A stretch of 64,000 nt of DNA from Entomomonas sp945283395 (GTDB lineage: Bacteria; Pseudomonadota; Gammaproteobacteria; Pseudomonadales; Pseudomonadaceae): positions 56,861 to 120,860 of the forward strand of contig CAMLLC010000006.1 in assembly GCA_946480835.1 (NCBI GenBank), in the 5' to 3' direction. The notes beneath the pieces are model-generated. The model saw only the letters and a program-made list of their open reading frames with translations. It had not been told where the DNA came from and ran no database searches. The position numbers were made by a program, and so were the translations under genes. Below are positions 53,502 to 62,513 of the stretch, one piece after another (within the stretch, counting starts at the first letter, position 1; every line of letters begins with the position of its first letter).

Positions 53502-54244
53502 AGTTTCATTCTCTTAAAAAGCCATTGCGGAATATGCCGAATAATATACATGATGAAGAACCAAAACCAAGGTGCATAAATAACTGATTTATTGGCCTTA
53601 ACTCCTTTTACTATATAATTAGCTATTTTTTCTGGTCTAACTACCATTAACTTTGGCAATGGTAAACCTTGGGTCATAGGAGTATCTACAAAGCCAGGCT
53701 TAATGATTGTCAGTCCTACCTGATGTTTATAGAGGCGTGCTCGTAGTCCCTCACAAAAAGTAGTAACTGCCGCTTTCGCTGCCCCATACAAATAATTTGA
53801 AGGTCGCCCTCTATCAGCTGCAACCGAAGAAATTACAACTATCTGCCCAAAGTGCTGCTGCTTCATCAGATTGGCTAGCACTATTAACAATACAATAACA
53901 GACAGACCATTTGTTTCAAACTCCTTTAAAGTAACATCAACGTTTTGTTCACACAATTGTTGATCAGGTAGAGTACCATGTGCTATTAGTACTATATCAA
54001 TTTGCTTAAGTGAATTAACGCACTGTTCAAGCATAATTTCATGTTGTGCCATATTATTAACATCCATTGTATAGGTAATTACTTTTGGTGCTCCTCTCGT
54101 CTCTAAATCCATTTTAGTTTGTGTTAATTTTTCCTCATTACGAGCAACTAGAAAAAATTCTGATTGCTTATTTTGTTTTAACCACAAGCGTGCAGTAGCT
54201 ATTGCAATAGCAGAAGTAGCTCCTATAATTAAGAAACGCTTCAT
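53498..54244 (-). CDS. dprE2: DprE2-like decaprenylphosphoryl-2-keto-ribose reductase (SDR)
   Basis: This 248-residue short-chain dehydrogenase has the NAD(P) loop IIGATSAIAIATARLW, DIVLIAHGTLPDQ, and the catalytic Ser with Tyr-x3-Lys in VISSVAADRGRPSNYLYGAAK. ATTG-like variants of the glycine loop (GATSAIA) are typical of DprE2. With DprE1 it completes the C2 epimerisation of polyprenyl-phosphoryl ribose to arabinose. The ATG at 54244 overlaps the dprE1 stop by 4 bases. The C-terminal 25 residues are hydrophobic and may anchor it to the membrane. Assignment depends on the neighbour as much as on sequence. Confidence 0.82.
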   Translation of the reverse strand: MKRFLIIGATSAIAIATARLWLKQNKQSEFFLVARNEEKLTQTKMDLETRGAPKVITYTMDVNNMAQHEIMLEQCVNSLKQIDIVLIAHGTLPDQQLCEQNVDVTLKEFETNGLSVIVLLIVLANLMKQQHFGQIVVISSVAADRGRPSNYLYGAAKAAVTTFCEGLRARLYKHQVGLTIIKPGFVDTPMTQGLPLPKLMVVRPEKIANYIVKGVKANKSVIYAPWFWFFIMYIIRHIPQWLFKRMKL

Positions 54245-55557
54245 GACGTTACCCTTTTCCAAAAGTGTGAATTTAATCCTCTATCGCGCAATGCCTCTAA
54301 TTGCTCCCATGCTGGATAGGCTTGCTTAAAATCATCAGCTTGCATATGCGCATCTTTAGCAGCATATAATCTACCACCCGCTTCTCGTACGATAGCGTCT
54401 AAACGAGGAAATAAAACCTTAGCCAACGCCTTACTTTGTGGAAAGTCCAATGCTAAGGTAGTACCTTCCATAGGAAAACTCATTAAACCTGGCGATGAAA
54501 TAGCACCACAACATTTTAAGACCGCTAAAAAAGAACCTATTCCTTGTTGTGCAATAGTACTGAGTAGCGCTCTAATCGCTTGTTCGCTTACTCTTTTAGG
54601 AATAACACATTGGTATTGTTGGAATCCTTTGTAGCCATATATCCTATTCCAATATAAAATATTATCTAGTGGGTAAAAGAAAGGATAATAATCAATACGT
54701 ACTGACTTGATTGATTTAGGATGTTTTCGCCAATAAATAGCATTAAATGCTTTTAAAGATAATGAATTAACAAGAGAACAAGGCAATTTTATAGGAGCTT
54801 GTAGCTTCTTAGGTTGGCTGTAAGCCAATTCGCCATCTTCTGCATAATCCCCAGCCATAAAAACTCCACGTCCCGTCTTATTACCCGTTGCTATGCAATC
54901 CACCCAAGCTACGCTATATTCATGTAAAGAATCCAACTCTGCTGACAACGTAAAAAACTCATCCAAATTATTAAAACGTACTACTTTACTATCAATTTGA
55001 CTAGTTTTGATAGGAATAAGCTGTATTTCAACCCATGTAATAATGCCAGTCAGCCCTAAACCGCCAATAGTAGCCTGAAATAAGGCTAAATTTTCTAATT
55101 TGGAGCAAGTAATCTCTGGCTCATTTTGCCTTAATAAACCGAACTGTAATACATGGTTTCCAAAAGTTCCCCTTCTATGATGATTCTTTCCATGCACATC
55201 ATTGGCCACTGCACCACCTAATGTAATAAATTGCGTACCAGGTGTTACGGCTAGAAACCAGCCATGCGGTATAATTAACTCTAATACTTCTGCTAAGGTA
55301 ACGCCAGCCTCTGCTCTAATAATACCTAGTTGCCAATCAACATTAATAAATCTATTTAAACCTCGCATAGCTATGACATGGTCACTCAGTGCTAAGCAAC
55401 TATCTCCATAACTACGTCCATTACCATAAGCCAAGGTACTACCAAAAGATACGGTGGACTGCTGATAAAGCTCTGCTAACTCACAACGCCAACTCAGTGT
55501 ATGAGCAGTCTGAGGAAAGTAGGGATAATTACCCCATGATGCGACTAAATGATTCAT
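54241..55557 (-). CDS. dprE1: DprE1-like decaprenylphosphoryl-beta-D-ribose 2'-oxidase
   Basis: This 438-residue flavoprotein of the vanillyl-alcohol-oxidase fold has FAD motifs YGNGRSYGDS, TPGTQFITLGGAVANDVHGKNHH and TFGNHV. Its C-terminal active-site Lys lies in GGRLYAAKDAH (Lys401). It oxidises the 2'-hydroxyl of polyprenyl-phosphoryl ribose. Where mycobacterial DprE1 has the benzothiazinone-reactive Cys387 (NICVDFP), this protein has Ala369 (TLALDFP). The ATG at 55557 overlaps the stop of the prenyltransferase gene by 4 bases; the longer frame start is less likely. Family placement is firm by motif; activity is inferred. Confidence 0.88.
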   Translation of the reverse strand: MNHLVASWGNYPYFPQTAHTLSWRCELAELYQQSTVSFGSTLAYGNGRSYGDSCLALSDHVIAMRGLNRFINVDWQLGIIRAEAGVTLAEVLELIIPHGWFLAVTPGTQFITLGGAVANDVHGKNHHRRGTFGNHVLQFGLLRQNEPEITCSKLENLALFQATIGGLGLTGIITWVEIQLIPIKTSQIDSKVVRFNNLDEFFTLSAELDSLHEYSVAWVDCIATGNKTGRGVFMAGDYAEDGELAYSQPKKLQAPIKLPCSLVNSLSLKAFNAIYWRKHPKSIKSVRIDYYPFFYPLDNILYWNRIYGYKGFQQYQCVIPKRVSEQAIRALLSTIAQQGIGSFLAVLKCCGAISSPGLMSFPMEGTTLALDFPQSKALAKVLFPRLDAIVREAGGRLYAAKDAHMQADDFKQAYPAWEQLEALRDRGLNSHFWKRVTS

Positions 55558-56939
55558 ATTGCTATCCAAAAAACTAATATAAAGAGCCCACCTGCCAACA
55601 AGCTCACCCTATCTTTAATGGCAAAAACTACTGGATCACTATGTAATTCTCCTCTGTGCGCCAGAAACCAAAGACGTGTCACCCAAAATAATAAAATAGG
55701 ACAAGCCAACCAAATAATTTCTGTATGACTATATAGCTTAGCTACTTGTGGACTATTAATATAAAGAGCTAATACCATTACTGATAAATAGCCTGCCGCT
55801 GCACCTAATGCGGCTATCATGCTTAAATCACTTACATAATAGCCACGCCCTTTCACTTTAGTATTTTCCCCTGTCAGTTGTGCATCGTTTAACTCTATAT
55901 AGCGTTTAACTAATGCTAAGCTTAAGAAAATAAAAATGGCAAAGGCTAATATCCAAGAGGTTAATACAATACTTAGCGCAGCACCGCCTGCCACAATTCT
56001 TAGGGTATATAATATAGCTAATACAACTACATCTATCGCCATGTAACGTTTTAAAAATAAAGAATAAGCTAGCGTAACAACATAGTAAACTAATAACACA
56101 ACTAAGAAATTAGTTGGTAAAACTAAGCTAGCCACTATGATAGCTATTAATAATAGCGTAGGGGAAGTAATAAGCCCTGTACTAATAGCTAATCGTCCTG
56201 CTGCAAAAGGTCTATTTCGTTTAGTTTTATGTACTCTATCAGCTGCTAGATCAAGTAAATCATTTAATAGATAAGCACTTGAAGAACAGCAACCAAATAA
56301 CAAAAAAGCCATCATTGCATAGCCTAATGTTGTTAGACTAACTTGATGAGAAGTTAACAAAGGAATAAAGATGAGAAAGTTTTTCACCCATTGGTGTAAT
56401 CTAAGTTCATATAACCAGTCTTGCATTGGGCTTTTGTTTGGTTCGCTAATAGTTTTAATATGCTTCCCATGTTGGGTATATACAATAGCTTTGTTAGAGG
56501 GTTTAACGAGAAATGATTTATTAGCTATTTCAGATAACATCATAGAGGTTTCATTATGAACAATAATATCAAACCCATGATAACCAAATTCTTGTTTTAA
56601 ATTAGCTGTTATCTCTTGTTGTGAAAGGTGGCTTATATCCTTAACTTCAGAGATACATTTTAAAAACTCTGCAATTTTCATTGCTAATGAAAAATTATTG
56701 CTAGTTAGCAAGATAATACTTCTACCCTTAGCATGTTCCTCTCTAAGTATAGATAAAACAGCCTCATCATAAGGTAGCGTGGAAACATCAAAAGATGATT
56801 TTTGTAGAGGCGCGGCTGATATTTTTTGGAGAATAGTAAGAACATGTTGTTTTATAGAAAATAGCCAATGCTCCCATGATAGCGAAGAACTTAGTAACGC
56901 ACCATCAAGCTCAACAACAACGGGTATTAACTCCGCCAT
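55554..56939 (-). CDS. HAD-UbiA fusion: polyprenyl-phosphate phosphoribosyltransferase
   Basis: This 461-residue fusion has an N-terminal HAD-like domain (1-160) and a C-terminal UbiA domain with about nine helices (185-461). UbiA motifs are NDLLDLAADRVH (Asp227, Asp230, Asp234) followed by KTKRNRPFAAG, and a second motif near KGRGYYVSDLS. Mycobacterial UbiA (Rv3806c) transfers 5-phosphoribose from PRPP to decaprenyl phosphate; a fused phosphatase would then remove the 5-phosphate. The HAD nucleophile motif reads VELDGAL, Glu10 where DxD enzymes have Asp, so the phosphatase may be inactive. First gene of the four-gene coupled operon. Confidence 0.82.
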   Translation of the reverse strand: MAELIPVVVELDGALLSSSLSWEHWLFSIKQHVLTILQKISAAPLQKSSFDVSTLPYDEAVLSILREEHAKGRSIILLTSNNFSLAMKIAEFLKCISEVKDISHLSQQEITANLKQEFGYHGFDIIVHNETSMMLSEIANKSFLVKPSNKAIVYTQHGKHIKTISEPNKSPMQDWLYELRLHQWVKNFLIFIPLLTSHQVSLTTLGYAMMAFLLFGCCSSSAYLLNDLLDLAADRVHKTKRNRPFAAGRLAISTGLITSPTLLLIAIIVASLVLPTNFLVVLLVYYVVTLAYSLFLKRYMAIDVVVLAILYTLRIVAGGAALSIVLTSWILAFAIFIFLSLALVKRYIELNDAQLTGENTKVKGRGYYVSDLSMIAALGAAAGYLSVMVLALYINSPQVAKLYSHTEIIWLACPILLFWVTRLWFLAHRGELHSDPVVFAIKDRVSLLAGGLFILVFWIAI

Positions 56940-57077
56940 AATTATATTCCATATTCATCAATGATTAATTTATCATTTTAACAATACGCTAAAATTATTT
57001 CTTTATTTTTACCTTACCTTACGGTATTTTGCATAATTTTCAACTAAAAATTTACTCATTACTAACATTAAATTTTT

Positions 57078-58256
57078 ATGGAAAAACTAATTTTTAAAAG
57101 ACTATATATTATTAGTAACCTTATTATGTTATTACTTTTATATTTTGCTCTCAATCAAATCATATATTTGGTATCTAATATTAATAATGATAAAGGTGAC
57201 TTTTGGCTTTCTGCAGATTGGTTAATCAATTACAGCAATGGTTTCATTCGAAGAGGATTATCAGGAGAAATCCTAGCTTTGTTGGCAAATCTGTTAAATA
57301 TTAATTTAATCAATTTAACTAGTTATGTCCAAGCAAGTTTAATGGTCTTATTTATTACTTTTAGCATTTTTTTATATCTTAAAACTAGCCATTCATTTGT
57401 TGAAAAAATGCTACTATGTTCTCCCGCTTTTTATATAGGATTTAGCTACTGGACTTATCGAGCAGCTTTCAGAAAAGAGCTATTGTTAGTAACTATTTTC
57501 GCAATACTTTTACTGCTTATTCATCCTCTAAAAACCAAAAAAATCTGTGCTAATCATTACTTGACTGTTGCGATCTTTTTTTTTGCTGTATTTGCCCTCA
57601 TCCATGAAATGATAATCTTTTACTGTCCTTTTTTTATTTTTCTATTTGTTACCCTCTATTACACACATCTAATTGATAAAAAAATAGTAGCCGCCGCTGT
57701 AGTCTTATTTAGCTTACTTAGTATAGTCGCTCTTATTCTAAGTTATTTCTATCATGGCGATAACCATAGTTGGAAAATAATTTGTTCAAGCTTAACTTTT
57801 GAAAAATCGGATAACTTTTGTAATGGGGCAATTTATGCCACTAGTCAAAATTTGGCAGCTGCTATAGCCAATACAAAATATAATGCTATCTACGGGGATT
57901 ATTTAATTTATTATCCTATTTGCTGTTTGTTAGCTTTTTTTCCCTTTATTTTTGTTACTTATGCTAAAACTTTACCTATTAAAAAATTTGTTATTATTTC
58001 AATAATCTTCATCATTCCACTATTTATAGTAGGTTATGATTGGGGTCGTTGGATAAGTACTTATATAACCCTATTTACTTTACTAGTTTTTTATTTAATA
58101 CAAATGCAACAAGCCTATATAAGACCAATTTGCTATAAGCATCCGATGTTATTCTTCATTATTTTCTTGTTATATATTTTCTCTTGGATTATCCCACACT
58201 GCTGCACTTATCCTAAGTTAGGTTATTTTTGCTTACTATTAGTCTCATTTTTTTAA
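57078..58256 (+). CDS. Polytopic membrane protein, candidate GT-C glycosyltransferase (paralogue 2)
   Basis: This 392-residue protein has about ten helices and the same layout as the product of 51359-52537. It shares KGDFWLSADWLINYSNGF plus IRRGLSGEIL, CSPAFYIGFSYWT, RKELLLVTIFA, HEMIIFYCPF and DWGRWISTY. It is divergent from the HAD-UbiA operon across 138 bases, and its stop lies 3 bases from the end of the decayed AftB-like gene. No Shine-Dalgarno is visible. As for its twin, a role in moving arabinofuranose (or another polyprenyl-linked sugar) onto pili or surface glycans is a hypothesis. I do not recognise the family by name. Confidence 0.65.
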   Translation: MEKLIFKRLYIISNLIMLLLLYFALNQIIYLVSNINNDKGDFWLSADWLINYSNGFIRRGLSGEILALLANLLNINLINLTSYVQASLMVLFITFSIFLYLKTSHSFVEKMLLCSPAFYIGFSYWTYRAAFRKELLLVTIFAILLLLIHPLKTKKICANHYLTVAIFFFAVFALIHEMIIFYCPFFIFLFVTLYYTHLIDKKIVAAAVVLFSLLSIVALILSYFYHGDNHSWKIICSSLTFEKSDNFCNGAIYATSQNLAAAIANTKYNAIYGDYLIYYPICCLLAFFPFIFVTYAKTLPIKKFVIISIIFIIPLFIVGYDWGRWISTYITLFTLLVFYLIQMQQAYIRPICYKHPMLFFIIFLLYIFSWIIPHCCTYPKLGYFCLLLVSFF

Positions 58257-58259
58257 TAA

Positions 58260-60156
58260 TTATTCATTAATGATGATATGCCCCAACGAATAATACTCAA
58301 AATCTCCTGAATTCACAGCAGTAATCTGGATAGAATCGACATTTTTTATAGAAGTCTTAGCTATTAAATGATAACGTATTAACCCATAGCTATTCATTTT
58401 AGCTGCAATTTTAGCTGTAAAAAATCACTCGCTCCTTTGAGATATAATCTATTCTATAATCGGAATTAGCTAAAGATAAATCCATAGAAATTATTTCTGT
58501 ATTTTTAGGCAACTTTATTAATAAAGCTTACAGAAAAATTGTACTTCCTTTTTTATCCCACTCTTCCGAATCTATAGCTGAATGATTTAATAATTCATAG
58601 TCAATTATTAAAGGACTATATGTTATAGAAGTATATCTATACTTATCTTTATCTTTTATATAAATAGCTCCACTATTTACCCTAATAATATTCTTTATTC
58701 TACTAAACGTATTCAATTCTCCTTTTGTAATACTGGCTATAGCATCGTAGAACTTTTTAACATCAGGATCAGTAATAGAGTTGCTTTGAGTCATTATTGT
58801 TTCTAAGTATCCATTCGGCAATTGCCGATAAAAATGCCCTATACGCCAATGCTTATTATATTTTGCTGGTAACCTTGCCAATAAAGGGTCAACTAGCGCA
58901 CAATTATCTATAAAATAACGATTAGGTCCAATTAATAACCCTGAAAAACCCAAACGCCCACATTTAATACTGATATCTTTATCTTCCTCTGAAAATTTCC
59001 AAGAAGGGATGTTTAAAGAAAGCAACCCCTGATTCGAATTTAACAAGCCAGTTTGTTGAAATTAGAAGCCCTGTTCATCAGCAATTCCATACTCATTCAA
59101 GAAAGTAACGTTATAATCGCTACTACTTAACAAAGTGTAATCAATCCGAGCAATGCCTATCAATAGTCCATAACTAAGAATAAAATAATAAATTATTTTA
59201 TAAACATCAGATAATGCTATAATAGCAACAGCAACTAATAATGGTGATGTAAAAAATCTTCCTGACATAAAATCGCCACCTACACTTATGATATAACATA
59301 AGTAGAAAAGGACACCCACAGTTAAATATCTGGTTAATATTGATTGCCATAAGCCTAATATACTTCCTATAACAATCAAACTTAGAGTGATTGGATCTCT
59401 TTCATAAGAGTCTATAAAATAATTTACTCCCTGTGAAATACGCTCTGACAATCCTATTCCAGTCGCCAATTTAGAATAAGCTGTATTAGGAAAAGGAAAA
59501 CCATAATAATACATGGCAAATAATGTCCAAATAATGACTGGCAATGCAGCTAATAATAAAGCCTTAAATACTAGTGGAAATACTTTACTATTACTAAATA
59601 GGACATGGCAAAATAATGGAAAGAAAATTAGAATTAGATCTGGCCTATTTAGATATAATAAACTACAGGACAGAAAGAAATATAATAAGTGCTTATAGTT
59701 TGTATCTTTTAAAACTCTATTTCCCCAAAATATCCCAACTAATATTATAAAATGAGATAAAACATTTTCTAAGCCTGATGTTGAAAAATCAACGTACGCC
59801 CTAGACAAAGATAATAATAAAATTGATAAAAAACCTAACCAAAAATTTCGCGCTATCTTTATTATTAAAAATATAAGCGTAAATAGACTCATTAAGATAG
59901 AAACTATAAGAGTAACAATAAAAATATTATTAATAAATAATGCAACAAACGAAAGAAATAAAAACCAAAGAGGGTGGGTATATGCCTGAACACGTTCACC
60001 AACATTAAAATTTGGTCCATAGCCATGAATAAAATTTTCTATTACCCGTAGAATAATAGCTGCATCATCACTTATCCAGGCAGTGCTAAGAAGTTCCACC
60101 GAGACCAATGATATTAATAACAATAGTAAAATAATCTTTTTATTTTGGGTTAACAC
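58260..60156 (-). pseudogene. Decayed AftB-like arabinofuranosyltransferase gene
   Basis: From GTG at 60156 a frame encodes about 364 residues with a GT-C start (SDDAAIILRVIENFIHGYG, then VGERVQAYTHPLWFLFL), resembling mycobacterial AftB. It is cut by TAA at 59062-59064, exactly in frame with the next part (GLLIGPNRYFIDNCALVDPL, then ARLPAKYNKHWRIGHFYR), which is cut by a second TAA at 58528-58530. Reading continues in frame (LLIKLPKNTEIISMDLSLA), then needs a one-base shift at a 6-A run (58419-58424) to reach NSYGLIRYHLIAKTS and a final stop at 58260-58262. The total of 1897 bases is 632 codons plus one base, matching a single insertion, and the size is close to AftB. Three lesions make it non-functional. 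Confidence 0.85.
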
Positions 60157-60193
60157 ACTTAATAGTCATTCTATAAAATTATTTCATCAATGT

Positions 60194-61177
60194 TTAGTAA
60201 GTTCTTACTACCGAAAATTCGGTTAGATCTTTTAATGCTGATTTATAAACACTATCAGGAATAACTGATTCAATATAACTAATAGCCTTACTAGCATAAT
60301 CTCTAGCAAGATGTGCCGTATAATCTAAAGCACCTGTTTCTTGTACTATTTGGTTAATTAACGCTAATTGATCTGTACCCCCTTTTTGAATAGCCTTACG
60401 AACTACCGTGGCTTGTTCAGTATTTCCATTACGCATAGCATAAATCAATGGTAAGGTTGGTTTACCTTCTGCTAAATCATCCCCTACATTTTTTCCTAAA
60501 TCCGCAGTTGAACCTTTATAGTCCAGCAAATCATCAACCAATTGGAAAGCTATCCCTAGCGCATCACCAAACTGACGTAACGCCTCACACTGCTCGTTGG
60601 TTCCTTTCGCTAATACAGCTGCACTATGAGTCGCTGCCTCAAATAACATAGCTGTTTTGCCTCGTATTACTTGCATATAAATTTCTTCAGTCGTATTAGC
60701 ATCCCTTACTCTAGAAAGTTGTAACACTTCTCCCTCTGCAATAATTCGGGTAGCATGCGAAATAACTTGCATTATAGGCATAGAATCTAATTTAACCATC
60801 ATTTCAAAGGCTCGGGTATATAAAAAGTCTCCGACCAAAACACTAGGTGCATTGCCCCATAACGCATTTGCCGTAGAACGCCCGCGTCTTAACCCAGAGG
60901 CATCTACCACATCATCATGTAATAAAGTAGAGGTATGAATAAACTCAATTAACCCAGCTAACAAGCATAGATCATCGCCTTTCTTAGCTAAGGCATTACC
61001 TGCTAATAATACCAATAATGGGCGCAACCTTTTACCACCAGCGGAAATAATATACTCAGCAATTTGCTCTACTAAGGGGACATCTGAAACAAGTTGATGA
61101 CGAATAATATCATCTACACGAGCAAAATCATCGGCTATAACCTGATAAAAACTTTGTTTGTTAGTTTGATTAGTCAC
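60194..61177 (-). CDS. ispB: Octaprenyl diphosphate synthase
   Basis: This 327-residue trans-prenyltransferase makes the long chain for ubiquinone. Aspartate-rich motifs are STLLHDDVVDASGLRRGR (first) and LGIAFQLVDDLLDYKG (second). It starts at GTG. It is divergent from rplU-rpmA-obgE, a conserved neighbourhood, so its position beside the arabinose genes may be chance even though polyprenyl chains are their lipid carrier. Confidence 0.95.
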   Translation of the reverse strand: MTNQTNKQSFYQVIADDFARVDDIIRHQLVSDVPLVEQIAEYIISAGGKRLRPLLVLLAGNALAKKGDDLCLLAGLIEFIHTSTLLHDDVVDASGLRRGRSTANALWGNAPSVLVGDFLYTRAFEMMVKLDSMPIMQVISHATRIIAEGEVLQLSRVRDANTTEEIYMQVIRGKTAMLFEAATHSAAVLAKGTNEQCEALRQFGDALGIAFQLVDDLLDYKGSTADLGKNVGDDLAEGKPTLPLIYAMRNGNTEQATVVRKAIQKGGTDQLALINQIVQETGALDYTAHLARDYASKAISYIESVIPDSVYKSALKDLTEFSVVRTY

Positions 61178-61611
61178 ACGCTAATTCTCTGTAAAATATT
61201 GCATGTAATGCTAGGGGTGAGATTAATGAGTGTCAAGTATTAAAAAGAGCAAAAATCATTGTTTTTCCTTTCTATAAGAATGATACTCCAAGCTTGTATA
61301 TAACTCTGTATAAATATGCTATCAATGCGCTCATTTAAAATAATTCACTATTCTATTCATTTAATAATGCATAATCTTCTAAAGAACTATTAGCTATGTA
61401 ATTGCAATATAGCCTATCCTTAGCCTTTTTTATATTTAGAACTTATAATAATGAACACAAAATTTGCTATAATAAAAAACAACTTTTTAATTAGCTAGCT
61501 CACCTCACTAAGAATGTTTTACTTTTCGACCCCAAAATACTTAATCAATATTTGTTCCAGAATTCTTGTTCAGTAAAATTAGAACTTACCTAACATAGCA
61601 AATATTTAAAT
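61178..61611. other. AT-rich spacer between ispB and rplU promoter
   Basis: About 430 bases in the divergent ispB/rplU region. No coding-like frame. The ispB promoter should be near 61200-61260 (TTGACACT-like stretch read on the minus strand near 61236), but I cannot fix it. Confidence 0.35.
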
Positions 61612-61644
61612 CTACTTGCTTTATTGTAATAAAACAAGTAGAAT
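61612..61644 (+). promoter_or_regulatory. rplU-rpmA promoter overlapping an inverted repeat
   Basis: TTGCTT (61616-61621) and TAGAAT (61639-61644) are 17 bases apart, followed by TTGCTCCCC. CTACTTGCTTTAT and ATAAAACAAGTAG (61612-61641) form a 13-base inverted repeat with one mismatch that spans both boxes, a possible operator. About 135 bases of leader follow, with small hairpins GGTG-CACC and CCTGA-TCAGG. Confidence 0.7.
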
Positions 61645-61779
61645 TTGCTCCCCTGAATTCCCTCAGGTAATACCCTGTCTTACGCAATAGCTTGGTGTTT
61701 CCAGCACCTTGCAGCCATGCCAGACCAATAATTTTTCAGCTAAAGCGTCGGGTGAGCAGGACCAATGGAGATTATTTAA

Positions 61780-62091
61780 ATGTATGCAGTTATTGTAACA
61801 GGTGGCAAACAATATAAAGTCGCCGAAGGTGAATACCTCAAAATTGAAAAATTAGAGGTAGCCACGGGTGAAAGCATCACCTTTGATAAAGTACTACTAG
61901 TTGCTAATGGTGAACAAATTAACATTGGCGCCCCAATAGTAGATGGTGCAAAAGTAACGGCTGAAGTTGTTAGCCAAGGCCGCCACGACAAAGTAAGGAT
62001 TATCAAATTTCGTCGTCGTAAGCACCACATGAAACATCAGGGCCACCGTCAATGGTACACTGAAATTAAAATTACTGGTATTTCTGCCTAA
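61780..62091 (+). CDS. rplU: 50S ribosomal protein L21
   Basis: This 103-residue protein begins MYAVIVTGGKQYKVAEGEYL and has the signature KIIKFRRRKHHMKHQGHRQ-like run VRIIKFRRRKHHMKHQGHR. GGAG precedes the ATG. First gene of rplU-rpmA. Confidence 0.98.
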   Translation: MYAVIVTGGKQYKVAEGEYLKIEKLEVATGESITFDKVLLVANGEQINIGAPIVDGAKVTAEVVSQGRHDKVRIIKFRRRKHHMKHQGHRQWYTEIKITGISA

Positions 62092-62114
62092 TCCTTTTAA
62101 GGAGTATATAGCTC

Positions 62115-62372
62115 ATGGCACACAAAAAAGCTGGCGGTTCTACCCGCAATGGTCGTGATTCAGAATCCAAACGTCTTGGCGTTAAACTATTTGGTGGACA
62201 AAATGCAAAAGCAGGTAATATTCTTGTTCGTCAACGCGGTACTCAATTCCACCCAGGTTATGGTGTAGGAATGGGTAAAGACCATACTCTATTTGCTAAA
62301 ATAGACGGTATTGTTAAGTTCGAAGTAAAGGGCGAATTAAATCGTCGTTATGTAAGTATTGCTACTGCATAA
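62115..62372 (+). CDS. rpmA: 50S ribosomal protein L27
   Basis: This 85-residue protein begins MAHKKAGGSTRNGRDSESKRLG, the N-terminal tail that reaches the peptidyl-transferase centre, and contains GNILVRQRGTQFHPGYGVGMGKD. AAGGAG precedes the start. A strong terminator follows. Confidence 0.99.
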   Translation: MAHKKAGGSTRNGRDSESKRLGVKLFGGQNAKAGNILVRQRGTQFHPGYGVGMGKDHTLFAKIDGIVKFEVKGELNRRYVSIATA

Positions 62373-62384
62373 ACCTCTTCCTTT

Positions 62385-62413
62385 AAAAAACCCTGTTTAT
62401 GCAGGGTTTTTTT
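62385..62413 (+). terminator. Intrinsic terminator of rplU-rpmA
   Basis: AAAAAACCCTG, a 6-base loop and CAGGGTTTTTTT make a hairpin with U-tract, 12 bases after the rpmA stop. Confidence 0.88.
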
Positions 62414-62513
62414 GTCTGTATCTTAATAAAACTCGGTTAACCACTTGCAATACCCTCATAACCTATTAAACTAACTATTAATTAATAATACGTCGCGAGA
62501 CCAAAAGCATCTT

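Noticed and set aside
58528..59046. Independent 172-residue gene starting at a TTG
   Set aside because: It is exactly in frame with the upstream 364-residue part, only five codons after its stop, and reads as the continuation of one transferase; treated as part of the decayed gene.
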